Below, in pieces: positions 49,894 through 57,793 of a stretch of 64,000 bases of DNA (position 1 is its first letter; the number at the start of each line of letters is the position of its first letter). The stretch is taken from assembly GCA_050184225.1 (NCBI GenBank), contig JBFXAN010000006.1:1-64000 (forward strand), given 5' to 3'. The position numbers and the translations under genes are program-made. The stretch comes from JBFXAN01 sp050184225 (GTDB taxonomy: Bacteria > Chloroflexota > Dehalococcoidia > CAUJGQ01). The notes beneath the pieces were generated by a model. It made no database searches and was not told the DNA's origin. It was given only the letters and a program-made list of their open reading frames with translations.

Positions 49894-50262
49894 ATGGAAC
49901 GCACATGGTTTGCTGTTGGGGCGGTACTCGCGGCGATTGCTGTCGCCGCCGGCGCGTTCGGCGCGCACGGCCTCGAGAACCGCCTCTCCGCCGACGATCT
50001 CGACACCTACCAGACGGCCGCCCGCTACCACATGTATCACGCGTTGGCGCTGTTGGCGGTTGCCTACGCATCGAAGCGGTTCGAAGGCGGACTCGTCACC
50101 GCCTCCGGCTGGCTCTTCATCGCCGGCATCATCTTCTTCTCCGGCTCGCTCTACGTGCTCTCGCTGTCGGGGATCAAGATCCTCGGCGCCGTTGCCCCGA
50201 TCGGAGGCGTCTGCTTTCTGGCCGGCTGGGCCTGTCTCGCCCTGGCCGCGTGGCGTTCCTGA
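49894..50262 (+). CDS. DUF423 family membrane protein
   Basis: 122 residues from ATG 49894, with four hydrophobic helices. GAVLAAIAVAAGAFGAHGLE followed by YQTAARYHMYHALALL is the DUF423 signature (YgdD-like inner-membrane proteins of unknown function). It ends with FLAGWACLALAAWR. It lies 58 bases after the amidohydrolase, possibly in the same transcript. Confidence 0.9.
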   Translation: MERTWFAVGAVLAAIAVAAGAFGAHGLENRLSADDLDTYQTAARYHMYHALALLAVAYASKRFEGGLVTASGWLFIAGIIFFSGSLYVLSLSGIKILGAVAPIGGVCFLAGWACLALAAWRS

Positions 50263-50329
50263 GTTCCCGATTCCGCCGTCTGCTACACTGAACCCGCGCC
50301 ATCCCACACTGCGGGCCGTAGGAGATCCG

Positions 50330-50563
50330 ATGTCCGACGTCGACGCGCTCGACGACCTCGAAGCGCTTGTGCGAGAGCGGTTGAATCTGGCAATGCACGA
50401 CAAAGTCCTCTTCGAACGCGATCGCCAGCGGCTCAACAGCCAGTTGATGCAGGGCGAGATCAACATGGGCACGGCGGTGCTCGGCTGGATCGAGCATCAT
50501 CGGCACGGCAGCGCTGACGAAGCGATCGACGAGGATTCCGGCGAATTCGAGCCGGAAGCATAA
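50330..50563 (+). CDS. Small acidic hypothetical protein, 77 aa
   Basis: ATG 50330 follows GGAGATCC (good SD). The 77-residue product is helical and acidic (DALDDLEALVRERLNLAMHD) with a Glu/Asp-rich end. No family recognised. It follows DUF423 after 67 bases. A real small gene is supported by the SD and by amino-acid content unlike the shadow frames. Confidence 0.6.
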   Translation: MSDVDALDDLEALVRERLNLAMHDKVLFERDRQRLNSQLMQGEINMGTAVLGWIEHHRHGSADEAIDEDSGEFEPEA

Positions 50564-50632
50564 CGCGGACGCGCGCACGCCGTCCGCGGCACACTCCCAC
50601 CACCGAACACCATCGGTCGAAGACGAATCAAC

Positions 50633-51187
50633 GTGAGCAGCTCCGATTCCGATCTATCCCTGATCACGCGGGCGCGGACGGACCGGACCGCGTTCGGTGA
50701 GGTCTACGAACGCTATGTCGATCGGATCTATGCCTACCTGCTCTATCGCACCGGCAGCCCCCAGGATGCCGAGGACCTCACCCAGCGCGTCTTCTCCCAG
50801 GCGCTGACGGCGATCGAGTCGCACGACCCCGATGCCGGCTCGGCGGCGGGATGGCTGTTCACGATCGCGCACAACTTGCTGGCGAACTACCACCGCACAC
50901 GGGCACGCCGTCCCTCGGCTCGGTTGGAGGCGGCCGCGCACGCGGTCGATCCGGCACTGCCACTGGAGGGACTGGAGGCGGAGGAGGACGCGCAGGCGGT
51001 TCGACGGGCGATGGAGCGGCTCTCGCCGGAACGCCAACACCTGATCCTGCTAAAATATGTTGTAGGGCTGAGCAACGCGGAGATCGGTCGCGTGCTCGGC
51101 AAAACGGAGGGCGCGATCAAGAGCATGCTGCGCCGCACGCTCGGCGCGCTGCGACGGGAACTGGATAGCGACCATGCCCGGATCTAA
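50633..51187 (+). CDS. ECF sigma factor
   Basis: 184 residues from GTG 50633. Region 2: VYERYVDRIYAYLLYRTGSP and DLTQRVFSQAL; region 4: LLKYVVGLSNAEIGRVLGKT. Third ECF factor in the window. Unlike the other two it is not followed by a recognisable membrane anti-sigma gene; a 77-residue frame overlaps its end instead. Confidence 0.93.
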   Translation: MSSSDSDLSLITRARTDRTAFGEVYERYVDRIYAYLLYRTGSPQDAEDLTQRVFSQALTAIESHDPDAGSAAGWLFTIAHNLLANYHRTRARRPSARLEAAAHAVDPALPLEGLEAEEDAQAVRRAMERLSPERQHLILLKYVVGLSNAEIGRVLGKTEGAIKSMLRRTLGALRRELDSDHARI

Positions 51188-51407
51188 GCGGCGTCCATCC
51201 GCCTCAACCTGCGACCTCGGCGTCACCGGCAGGCGTGTCCGTCGCGCCCTGCCGGCAGCATCCCCGCCGCCCGCCTTTCGGGCGGAACTTGGCGCAGCGC
51301 TCAAACTTCAGGCATCGGCAACTGGAATCACTGCCGCGGCAACACCCGGACAAGAACCGCCATCATCCCGCCCCGAGCATATGCTTGAGCACCGAAGAAT
51401 CCAATAG
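51174..51407 (+). CDS. Small basic ORF overlapping the sigma gene, possible anti-sigma remnant
   Basis: ATG 51174 lies inside the last codons of the sigma gene (14-base overlap). The 77-residue product is basic and contains PPPAFRAELGAALKLQ, which resembles the linker that follows the sigma-binding domain in some anti-sigma factors. There is no zinc motif and no transmembrane helix. It could be a shortened or unrelated regulator, or a non-coding frame. Confidence 0.4.
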   Translation: MPGSKRRPSASTCDLGVTGRRVRRALPAASPPPAFRAELGAALKLQASATGITAAATPGQEPPSSRPEHMLEHRRIQ

Positions 51408-51410
51408 TTC

Positions 51411-51462
51411 ACTACTAACAGCTAATCGCTAATAGCTAATGACTAACAGCTAATAGCTAGTG
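51411..51462. repeat. Short degenerate tandem repeat of CTAATAG units
   Basis: The 52 bases read as variations on GCTAATAGCTAATGACTAAC, A/T-rich in a G/C-rich setting. It occupies the intergenic space before the MBL gene. No CRISPR-like spacer structure. Confidence 0.6.
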
Positions 51463-51490
51463 GCGAATGGCTCCCCGAAAGGACCCCACC

Positions 51491-52138
51491 ATGGATGTCA
51501 CCTGGCTCGGCCACGCCTGCATCCGCCTCCGCGGCAAAGATGGCGTCGTCTTGATGGACCCCTGTGGCAAAGGCACCGGCTACTCGATCGGCAAGCAATC
51601 GGCGGATATCGTCACCGCCAGCCGCCCCGGCCCCGAACACGCCTTTGTTGAGACGATCGCGGCGCCCTACCGCCTGCTCGACGCGCCGGGTGAATACGAG
51701 ATCAGCGGCGTCTTGCTCAATGGCGTGCAGACCGCGCCGCCCGGCAAAGCTCGACAGGACCCCGCCACCAGCCGCAACGTCGCCTTCGTCGTGGAGATGG
51801 ACGATCTCCGCGTCTGTCATCTCGGCGGCCTCGATCACACGCCCGGCCAGGACTTGATCGAAGAGATGAGCGACATCGACGTGCTCTTCGCCCCGGTCGG
51901 CGGCCACGGCGCGCTCGATGCAGCGGGCGCCGCCGAGGTAATCAGCCTGCTGCAGCCACGCCTCGTCGTGCCGATCCGCTACCGGACCGACGCCGCCGCG
52001 ATCGACCTCGACCCGCTCGACCCCTTCGTCAAGCAACTCGGCCTCACCGTCTCCGAACCGCAGTCCAAGCTCACCGTCTCCCGTTCCAACATTCCCGACG
52101 ACACCCAGATCGCCGTGCTGGATTATCGGGGAAAGTAG
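51491..52138 (+). CDS. MBL-fold protein lacking the main metal motif
   Basis: 215 residues from ATG 51491 (SD AAAGGA). It resembles the UPF0173/ZipD-like metallo-beta-lactamase fold: VTWLGHACIRLRGKDGVVLM, PGEYEISGVLLNGV, CHLGGLDHTP and LLQPRLVVPIRY. The canonical SHxHxDH is replaced by ASRPGPEHAF, so only part of the dinuclear site remains. Hydrolase activity is doubtful. Confidence 0.82.
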   Translation: MDVTWLGHACIRLRGKDGVVLMDPCGKGTGYSIGKQSADIVTASRPGPEHAFVETIAAPYRLLDAPGEYEISGVLLNGVQTAPPGKARQDPATSRNVAFVVEMDDLRVCHLGGLDHTPGQDLIEEMSDIDVLFAPVGGHGALDAAGAAEVISLLQPRLVVPIRYRTDAAAIDLDPLDPFVKQLGLTVSEPQSKLTVSRSNIPDDTQIAVLDYRGK

Positions 52139-52150
52139 CACATCAGACCA

Positions 52151-53020
52151 ATGATGGAGTCAGGGCCGGCCGGCTCACTTGTCCGCCTCGGACATGAGCG
52201 TGATGAGCTCCTTCATCGCATTGTCGAGCAGTTGCAGGGAGATTCCCGCGTCGCCGCCGCCTGGCTCTCAGGTTCCTTCGGCCGGGGCGAGGCGGACGCA
52301 TGGAGCGACCTCGACCTTCACGTCGCCGTGGCAGACAAGCAATTCGAAGCGTTCTTTCGTGAGCGACATCGTCTCTATGAGGCTGTCGGCCACACGATTC
52401 TCATCCAGCCGGAGATGCTGCAATCGGACAGTCAAGCCGGCGCCCGCTTCCAACTGGTGATCTTTACCGGCCCGGTGGAAGTGGACTGGAACATCGGGCC
52501 GCTTGGCCCCGCCGCGCGGCCGGCCGCATCCGTGATCCTCTTCGACCGTATCGGCGTCCCAATCCGGCAATTGCCGCCACTGACCCTGGAGGAACGCCGC
52601 ACGCGGATGCACGACCGGCTTGTCTTCTTCTGGGCGATGGCGCCGATCGCGGTCAAATATGTCGGTCGCGGCGACACCCGGCGAGCCGGTCAACAGATTG
52701 CCCTGCTGACCACCGCCTACATCGCACTCCGGCGCCTGCTCGCCGATCCACACGGACCCGAGCCATTCGTCCCATCGATCAATCGCCCGCTTGAGCCGGA
52801 GATAGACGCCACCCTCCCCGTGCTCGGCGCGAGTATCGATCCCCTGTCCGCGCTCGAAGTGATCCGCGCTTTGTGTGATGCGACGGAGAGCCTGCATCCA
52901 AGCTTGGGCGATCTCGGAGTCGCACCACCAACGCAGATGCCAGATGCGGTCAGACACATCGCGGCAATCGCCGAAGCCGAATTGCGCCGCGGACACTTTC
53001 CGCACCGGCCATATCGATAG
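52151..53020 (+). CDS. Nucleotidyltransferase-domain protein
   Basis: 289 residues. The polymerase-beta-type motif is complete: WLSGSFGRGEADAWSDLDLHV, with a third acidic residue likely in VEVDWNIG. Helical C-terminal half. Similar in plan to aminoglycoside or antibiotic nucleotidyltransferases, but the substrate is unknown. It starts 12 bases after the MBL stop, probably the same operon. Confidence 0.85.
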   Translation: MMESGPAGSLVRLGHERDELLHRIVEQLQGDSRVAAAWLSGSFGRGEADAWSDLDLHVAVADKQFEAFFRERHRLYEAVGHTILIQPEMLQSDSQAGARFQLVIFTGPVEVDWNIGPLGPAARPAASVILFDRIGVPIRQLPPLTLEERRTRMHDRLVFFWAMAPIAVKYVGRGDTRRAGQQIALLTTAYIALRRLLADPHGPEPFVPSINRPLEPEIDATLPVLGASIDPLSALEVIRALCDATESLHPSLGDLGVAPPTQMPDAVRHIAAIAEAELRRGHFPHRPYR

Positions 53021-53045
53021 TGATTCAGGGCGCGGTCGATTGTGA

Positions 53046-53345
53046 CTAACCGCGGAAGGGAGGCAGTAACCTGCTCCCATGAACAACCGTGAGAACTCGA
53101 ACGATATCTTGATCGCGGAAGTAGCGATAGATCACACGGTACGGGACGACGATTACCTCACGATAGCTCACGTCGTTATACTCCGGAACAATCCGTCCGA
53201 TCTCGGGATATCTGGCTAATCGCCTGCCCTCGTTGCGAATGCGTCGTACGATCGCGGCAGCAGCAGCGGGAGAGTCCCGAGCAATATACTCCTATATGTC
53301 CAGAACATCATCTTGCGCGGTTTGTTCCCACTTTACTTGAGCCAC
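53046..53345 (-). pseudogene. RelE/ParE-family toxin interrupted by in-frame TAG at codon 18
   Basis: From GTG 53345, inside the antitoxin end, the frame reads VKWEQTAQDDVLDI, then TAG at 53294-53292, then EYIARDSPAAAAAIVRRIRN and VVPYRVIYRYFRDQDIVRVL and GSRLLPPF to a stop at 53046. These are clear ParE/RelE features of a 99-residue toxin. Only the single stop interrupts it. A nonsense mutation would silence the toxin and leave the antitoxin free. Sequencing error remains possible. Confidence 0.8.
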
Positions 53346-53512
53346 TCGTCAGTGAGCCTTTCGAACTCCTCTTGAGTGACCTCGCGGCCGGCCGCAACAT
53401 CTGCATCACCCATCTCAATCTTCCTGCGAATGTACAGCGTGTAGATCAGTTTCTGGATGTCAATCTCTTCCGGCATGTCACGGATAAGTTCTATGACGTC
53501 GGCCTTCTTCAC
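53333..53512 (-). CDS. Antitoxin partner of the RelE/ParE-type toxin
   Basis: 59 residues from GTG 53512 (GGAG upstream). It reads VIELIRDMPEEIDIQKLIYT, then ends EVTQEEFERLTDEWLK, the small antitoxin type that precedes ParE-like toxins. The toxin start overlaps its last codons by 13 bases. The same family begins the truncated gene at 42981. Confidence 0.75.
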   Translation of the reverse strand: MKKADVIELIRDMPEEIDIQKLIYTLYIRRKIEMGDADVAAGREVTQEEFERLTDEWLK

Positions 53513-53528
53513 CTGCCGCTCCGCGTCA

Positions 53529-53822
53529 TTACTGCTGCTTTTCGTCGGGGTTGAGCCGCCGCGCCAACCGGCTGCGCTCCGCATCGACGGTGTCGACGAA
53601 GTCGTCCAACCAATCGGCAAACGTCTCTTCGTCGAGGGGAAGCTCGGCCGGCCCCGCCGTCGCTGCCCGCTCCGGATACGCATCCTCGAGCCGCGAGCGC
53701 ATGTACGACCAGATCGTCAGCGCGTTCGCCAGCACACCCATCGCGGTGACCCGACGAAGCACGTCGCTCGGTGTGTAGACGATGATCGGCGGCTGCTCCA
53801 CCGCGCAAGTGTAGCAGCCCAC
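53529..53822 (-). CDS. Hypothetical protein, 97 aa
   Basis: GTG 53822 gives 97 residues; GTG 53801 (EQPPIIVYTPSDVLRRVTAM) is an alternative start. The C-terminal half is acidic and helical (DEETFADWLDDFVDTVDAER). No family recognised. It lies just upstream of the antitoxin on the same strand, 16 bases apart, so it may be part of the same transcript. Confidence 0.6.
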   Translation of the reverse strand: MGCYTCAVEQPPIIVYTPSDVLRRVTAMGVLANALTIWSYMRSRLEDAYPERAATAGPAELPLDEETFADWLDDFVDTVDAERSRLARRLNPDEKQQ

Positions 53823-53862
53823 ACTCTCTCGACCGCATCACGCGATCGGTCACCCCACCCCC

Positions 53863-54058
53863 GCCTGGGAGCGCGGGCATCTGTGCCCAATGCCGTTTAG
53901 TTAAGCGATTCCAGCGACGCCGCCACGGGTGCACCGCCCGTCCCTACCCCGGCGTCTGGATTCGCGCGGTCACCACGGTCCTCGCGCAACCGGTCCGTCG
54001 CAGACTCGTCAGTTCCTTAACTAAACGGCATTGGGCAGGGATGCCCGCGCTCCCAGGC
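53863..54058. repeat. MITE-like element with 43-bp terminal inverted repeats
   Basis: The left end GCCTGGGAGCGCGGGCATCT ... CGTTTAGTTAAG (53863-53905) and right end (54016-54058) are inverses over 43 bases with two mismatches, around 110 bases of interior with no ORF. It lies between the small gene at 53529-53822 and the 3' end of priA. Different in sequence from the type A, B and C repeats. Size and structure suggest a non-autonomous mobile element; the mobilising transposase is not in this window. Confidence 0.85.
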
Positions 54059-54081
54059 GACGATAGCCGCAACGATGAAAA

Positions 54082-56379
54082 CTAGATCAGGGTCACGGGA
54101 TCGACATCGACAATCCAGCCTCGCCGCAGGCTGATGGCGGTGAGCAGCGTGGACGGGTCATGGCCGCGGAGCACGATCTGCCAGCGCCAGCGCCCCTTCA
54201 CCCGCGCGTGGAAGGCCGGCGCCGATCCGAGGATGTCCAGGTTGGCCAGCCCATGGACGCGCTGCACCTCGCGCAACTCTTCCCCGAGGCGGCGCGCCTC
54301 CTCCTCCGCGTAAGCCGCGCTCGTGTGCGCGAAGAGCAGCCGCGCCAGCCGGCCGAACGGCGGATACCCCGCCTCGCGCCGGACGCAGATCTCCGCCTCG
54401 TACATCGCCTCGTAGTCGTGCGCCGCCGTTGCCCGAATCGCGTAGTGCTCCGGCGTGTACGTCTGGATGATCACACGCCCCGGCTTCTCCCCGCGTCCGG
54501 TCCGCCCCGCGACCTGGGTGAGCAACTGGTACGCCCGCTCGCCGCTGCGATAGTCGGGCATGTGCAGCGCGATGTCGGCGCTGACCACCCCGACCAGCGT
54601 CACGTTCGGCAGGTCGTGGCCTTTGGCCAGCATCTGCGTCCCGACGACCACATCCGCCTCGCCCCCGGCCAGCGCCGCATAGATGGCGGCATGCTCCTCC
54701 GCACTCCGCACCGCATCCCGGTCCCAGCGCAACACCCGCGCCTCCGGGAACCGCGACCGCACATCCGCCTCCACCCGCTGCGTCCCGAGCCCGAAGAGTC
54801 GCAGCCGCGTGCCACCGCACACGGGACAGTTCCCCGGCATCCGCCGCTGGCGGTTGCACTGATGACACCGCAAACGCTCGCCGGCCCCATGCACGGTAAA
54901 CGGCACGTTGCAGCCGGAGCACTGCGGCACATATCCGCAGTCCCGACAGAGGACAAAGCTCGCCGTCCCCCGCCGGTTCAGCAACAGCAGCGCCTGCTCA
55001 CCACGCGCCAGCGTCTCCGCCAGCGCCGCATCGAGCGCTCGGCTGAAGATCCCCCGATTGCCTTCCCGCAGCTCGCGCGCGAGATCGACGATCTCGATGT
55101 CGGGGAGCGAACCGGAACGACCCTCACCCCCCGGCCCCCGCTCCCAATGCTGGGAGAGGGGGCGATTCTCCGTGGCGGCGGTTGAGTTAGGCTCCCCTCT
55201 CCCAGCATTGGGAGCGGGGGCGGGGGTGAGGGCCGCCCCCACCCGCTCCCGCATCTCCAACATCTGATAGTGCCCCGCCTTCGCCCGCGCATACGACACA
55301 ACATCCGGCGTCGCGCTGCCCAGCACGACACCGGCGCCCGTCAACTGGGCGAGCCGAATCGCCACGTCGCGGGCGTGATAGCGCGGTTCGCTGTCGTGGT
55401 GCTTGTAGGTCCACTCGTGCTCTTCGTCGATCACGATCAGGCCGAGGTTCGGTTGCGGCGCGAACAGGGCGCTGCGGGCGCCGACGACGACGGGATAGCG
55501 GCCGGCGCGGATCGCGTGCCAGGTGCGCTCTCGTTCCCCGCCGGTGATGCCGCTGTGGATCACGGCGACACCGCCCGGAAAGCGCCGCCGGAACCGATCG
55601 ACGATCTGCGGCGTCAGCGCGATCTCCGGCACGAGCACAATGCCCCGCCGCCCGGCGGCCACCGTTCGCTCCAGCGCGGAAAGATAAACCTCGGTCTTAC
55701 CGCTGCCGGTCACGCCATGCAGCAGGAAGACGGGCGGACGGGAACCATCCGGCGGTGTCTTGACCTCGCCGGTGTCGATCGCCGCAACGGCCTCCCGCTG
55801 CGCTTCGGTGAGTCGCGGCGGTACGACCGGCCGGCTGGTGACCGGCGGCGTCTCGATCCGTGGCACGGCGAACGCCAGCCGCTCGCTGACAAGTCCCGCC
55901 CGCCGTAGATCAGCCAGCAGCGCGCCCGTGTCGGCCCGAAATGACCGGCGCAACCGGACGACATCGACCTCACCCATCTCACGGACGAGGCTCAGCATCT
56001 TCGCCTCGCGTTCTTCGAGTCCGTCAGGCGCTTCCACGTTGGTCGGAGACACCAGCACACGGAGACGCTTGTCAAATCCGGGCGGCAGCATCAAGGAGAC
56101 ACACGGGTAGAGGGGCGCCAGGTAGCGACGGCTCAACCAGTGGGCAAGCGCGATCTGGTGCTCGGACAGCAGCACCTCGGCCGCCGCGAGCAGGTGGCGG
56201 GTTTCACCGGTATACGTGGGCTGATCGCCAACCTCGAGGACAACGCCCGCGAGCGTGTGCCGTCCGAACGGCACGAGTACGCCGCTGCCCGGCAATACCT
56301 GCATACCGGAAGGAACCGCATAGCTGAACGCCTGGCGGTAGGGGATCTCCGTATGAACCGCCACCTCGGCGTAGGCCAC
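54082..56379 (-). CDS. priA: Primosomal helicase PriA with an in-frame repeat insertion
   Basis: 765 residues. N-terminal 3'-DNA-binding domain, helicase lobe 1 with LHGVTGSGKTEVYL and VIDEEHEWTYKHHDSEPRYH, eight zinc-binding cysteines (CRDC, CSGC, CHQC, CPVC) and lobe 2 (GTQMLAKGHDLPNVTLVG). Restarts stalled replication forks by loading the replisome. About 39 residues (382-420, Pro/Gly/Arg-rich, LTPAPAPNAGRGEP) come from a palindromic element inserted at the linker between the lobes. GTG start at 56379; a hairpin covers the SD and start. Confidence 0.95.
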   Translation of the reverse strand: MAYAEVAVHTEIPYRQAFSYAVPSGMQVLPGSGVLVPFGRHTLAGVVLEVGDQPTYTGETRHLLAAAEVLLSEHQIALAHWLSRRYLAPLYPCVSLMLPPGFDKRLRVLVSPTNVEAPDGLEEREAKMLSLVREMGEVDVVRLRRSFRADTGALLADLRRAGLVSERLAFAVPRIETPPVTSRPVVPPRLTEAQREAVAAIDTGEVKTPPDGSRPPVFLLHGVTGSGKTEVYLSALERTVAAGRRGIVLVPEIALTPQIVDRFRRRFPGGVAVIHSGITGGERERTWHAIRAGRYPVVVGARSALFAPQPNLGLIVIDEEHEWTYKHHDSEPRYHARDVAIRLAQLTGAGVVLGSATPDVVSYARAKAGHYQMLEMRERVGAALTPAPAPNAGRGEPNSTAATENRPLSQHWERGPGGEGRSGSLPDIEIVDLARELREGNRGIFSRALDAALAETLARGEQALLLLNRRGTASFVLCRDCGYVPQCSGCNVPFTVHGAGERLRCHQCNRQRRMPGNCPVCGGTRLRLFGLGTQRVEADVRSRFPEARVLRWDRDAVRSAEEHAAIYAALAGGEADVVVGTQMLAKGHDLPNVTLVGVVSADIALHMPDYRSGERAYQLLTQVAGRTGRGEKPGRVIIQTYTPEHYAIRATAAHDYEAMYEAEICVRREAGYPPFGRLARLLFAHTSAAYAEEEARRLGEELREVQRVHGLANLDILGSAPAFHARVKGRWRWQIVLRGHDPSTLLTAISLRRGWIVDVDPVTLI
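55119..55234. repeat. Palindromic element inserted in frame in priA
   Basis: Outer arms GACCCTCACCCCCCGGCCCC and GGGGGCGGGGGTGAGGGCC, inner arms CTCCCAATGCTGGGAGAGGG and CCCTCTCCCAGCATTGGGAG. Same outer-arm style as the element at 32157-32332. The insertion keeps the priA frame and sits just before the conserved LPDIEIVDLARE. Confidence 0.88.
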
Positions 56380-56451
56380 CGGTACACCTCGCTCAAAGGA
56401 GCGTACCGGTGATCAATTACCCGGCGACAGGGGATTCTGGCACCCCGCCCG

Positions 56452-56808
56452 CTACTTACCCCGGCGGGTCGTGGTGCGTTCCTTGATCCGGGCGGCCTTG
56501 CCCGTGCGGCCGCGCAGGTAAAACAGCTTCGCCCGCCGAACCTTGCCCTGGCGGATCAGATCCACCTTCTCGACGCGCGGCGAATGGAGCAGGAAAGTCC
56601 GCTCGACGCCGATGCCGTGAGCGATCCGGCGGACGGTGAAGTTCGAGCTGGCGCCGGCGTTGCGCCGCTTGATCACGACACCCTCAAACGCCTGGAGGCG
56701 CTCCTTATCTCCCTCGACGACCTTGGCGCTGACGCGCACGGTGTCGCCGACGTTGAAATCCGCCACCGCCGGGTTCACCGACGCCTCGACGACGCTGTTC
56801 AGGTTCAT
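56452..56808 (-). CDS. rplS: 50S ribosomal protein L19
   Basis: 118 residues from ATG 56808. Classic L19: FNVGDTVRVSAKVVEGDKER, LQAFEGVVIKRRNAGASSNF, TVRRIAHGIGVERTFLLHSP and AKLFYLRGRTGKAARI. Component of the large subunit at the 30S interface. It follows trmD after 65 bases in the usual trmD-rplS order. Confidence 0.97.
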   Translation of the reverse strand: MNLNSVVEASVNPAVADFNVGDTVRVSAKVVEGDKERLQAFEGVVIKRRNAGASSNFTVRRIAHGIGVERTFLLHSPRVEKVDLIRQGKVRRAKLFYLRGRTGKAARIKERTTTRRGK

Positions 56809-56873
56809 GATCCGTACTCCGTTCGCAGCAAACAACGAGCCACGAGTGGACGCTCTCGCCACTCGCCGGCTCG

Positions 56874-57611
56874 CTATTCACTATTCGCTTTCTGATCTTC
56901 CAGCCAGGCGCGCTCGGCGTCGGTGATCTCCGCATGTGGGAGCAGGTCCGGACGGCGGCGCGCGGTCCGCAGCAGCCGCTGTTGCCGTCTCCAGCGCGCG
57001 ATCTCGGCGTGATGGCCGCTCAATAGGATATCAGGCACACGCCGGCCGCGAAAGTCGGCCGGCCGCGTGTACTGCGGATACTCCAACAAGCCGGCGCCGT
57101 GCGACTCCTCCACCAGCGATTCGCCTGAACCAACCACCCCGGGCACCAGCCGCGCGACCGCGTCCAGCACCACCCACGCCGCCGGCTCGCCGCCGGAGAG
57201 AATGTAGTCGCCGATCGACACCTCGTGCGTGATCGCCGCCTCGACCACGCGCTCGTCCACCCCCTCATAATGTCCGCAGACCAGGGTCAGCCGCTCCTCC
57301 GTCGCGAAGTCACGCACCAGCGCCTGCGTCAGCACCCGCCCCTGCGGCGTCAGCAGCACCACCGGACCCCGCCGCCGGTCCAACGCCGTCACCGCCTCGA
57401 CCGCGCTGACGAGCGGTTCCGGCTTCATCACCATCCCCGGCCCACCGCCAAACGGATAGTCGTCGCAAACCCGGTGCCGGCCCTCGGCCCAGTCGCGGAT
57501 GTTGTGCACCGCGATCGCGAGCACGCCGGCTTCCCGCGCGCGTTTGATGATGCTCTGGTCGAGCGGACCCGCGAACATGTCGGGAAAGAGCGTCAGAATG
57601 TCGAGTCGCAT
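56874..57611 (-). CDS. trmD: tRNA (guanine37-N1)-methyltransferase
   Basis: 245 residues, normal length. MRLDILTLFPDMF at the start, DDYPFGGGPGMVMKPEPL, VLLTPQGR, LVCGHYEGVDERV and IGDYILSGGEPAAWVVLDAV form the knotted SAM-binding fold. Methylates G37 of tRNAs to prevent frameshifting. ATG 57611. Upstream gene of the trmD-rplS pair. Confidence 0.97.
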   Translation of the reverse strand: MRLDILTLFPDMFAGPLDQSIIKRAREAGVLAIAVHNIRDWAEGRHRVCDDYPFGGGPGMVMKPEPLVSAVEAVTALDRRRGPVVLLTPQGRVLTQALVRDFATEERLTLVCGHYEGVDERVVEAAITHEVSIGDYILSGGEPAAWVVLDAVARLVPGVVGSGESLVEESHGAGLLEYPQYTRPADFRGRRVPDILLSGHHAEIARWRRQQRLLRTARRRPDLLPHAEITDAERAWLEDQKANSE

Positions 57612-57680
57612 TGCCTACCGACGATGAGGACGTATGGGAGTCACCACGCTCTCAGCGCGTGCTCAGAATCTCAACACCGC

Positions 57681-57767
57681 CCACCGCTGTCATCCTGAGC
57701 GGAGCGAAGGATCTCGGACGCAAGTAACCTCCGAGATCCTTCACTGCGTTCAGGATGACAGCGGTGG
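57681..57767. repeat. Type C-like palindrome
   Basis: CCACCGCTGTCATCCTGAGC on the left is inverted as GATGACAGCGGTGG on the right; the core GAAGGATCTCGGA / TCCGAGATCCTTC is shared with the copies at 34971 and 47726. The arms differ (GGAGCGAAGG versus CACTGCG), so it is a diverged member. It lies between trmD and mogA. Confidence 0.85.
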
Positions 57768-57793
57768 TGGCTCATAAACCTCGGATCACGCTC

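Noticed and set aside
51411..51462. CTAATAG tandem units as a CRISPR or origin iteron
   Set aside because: Units are too short and irregular, there are no spacers, and no replication or cas genes are nearby.
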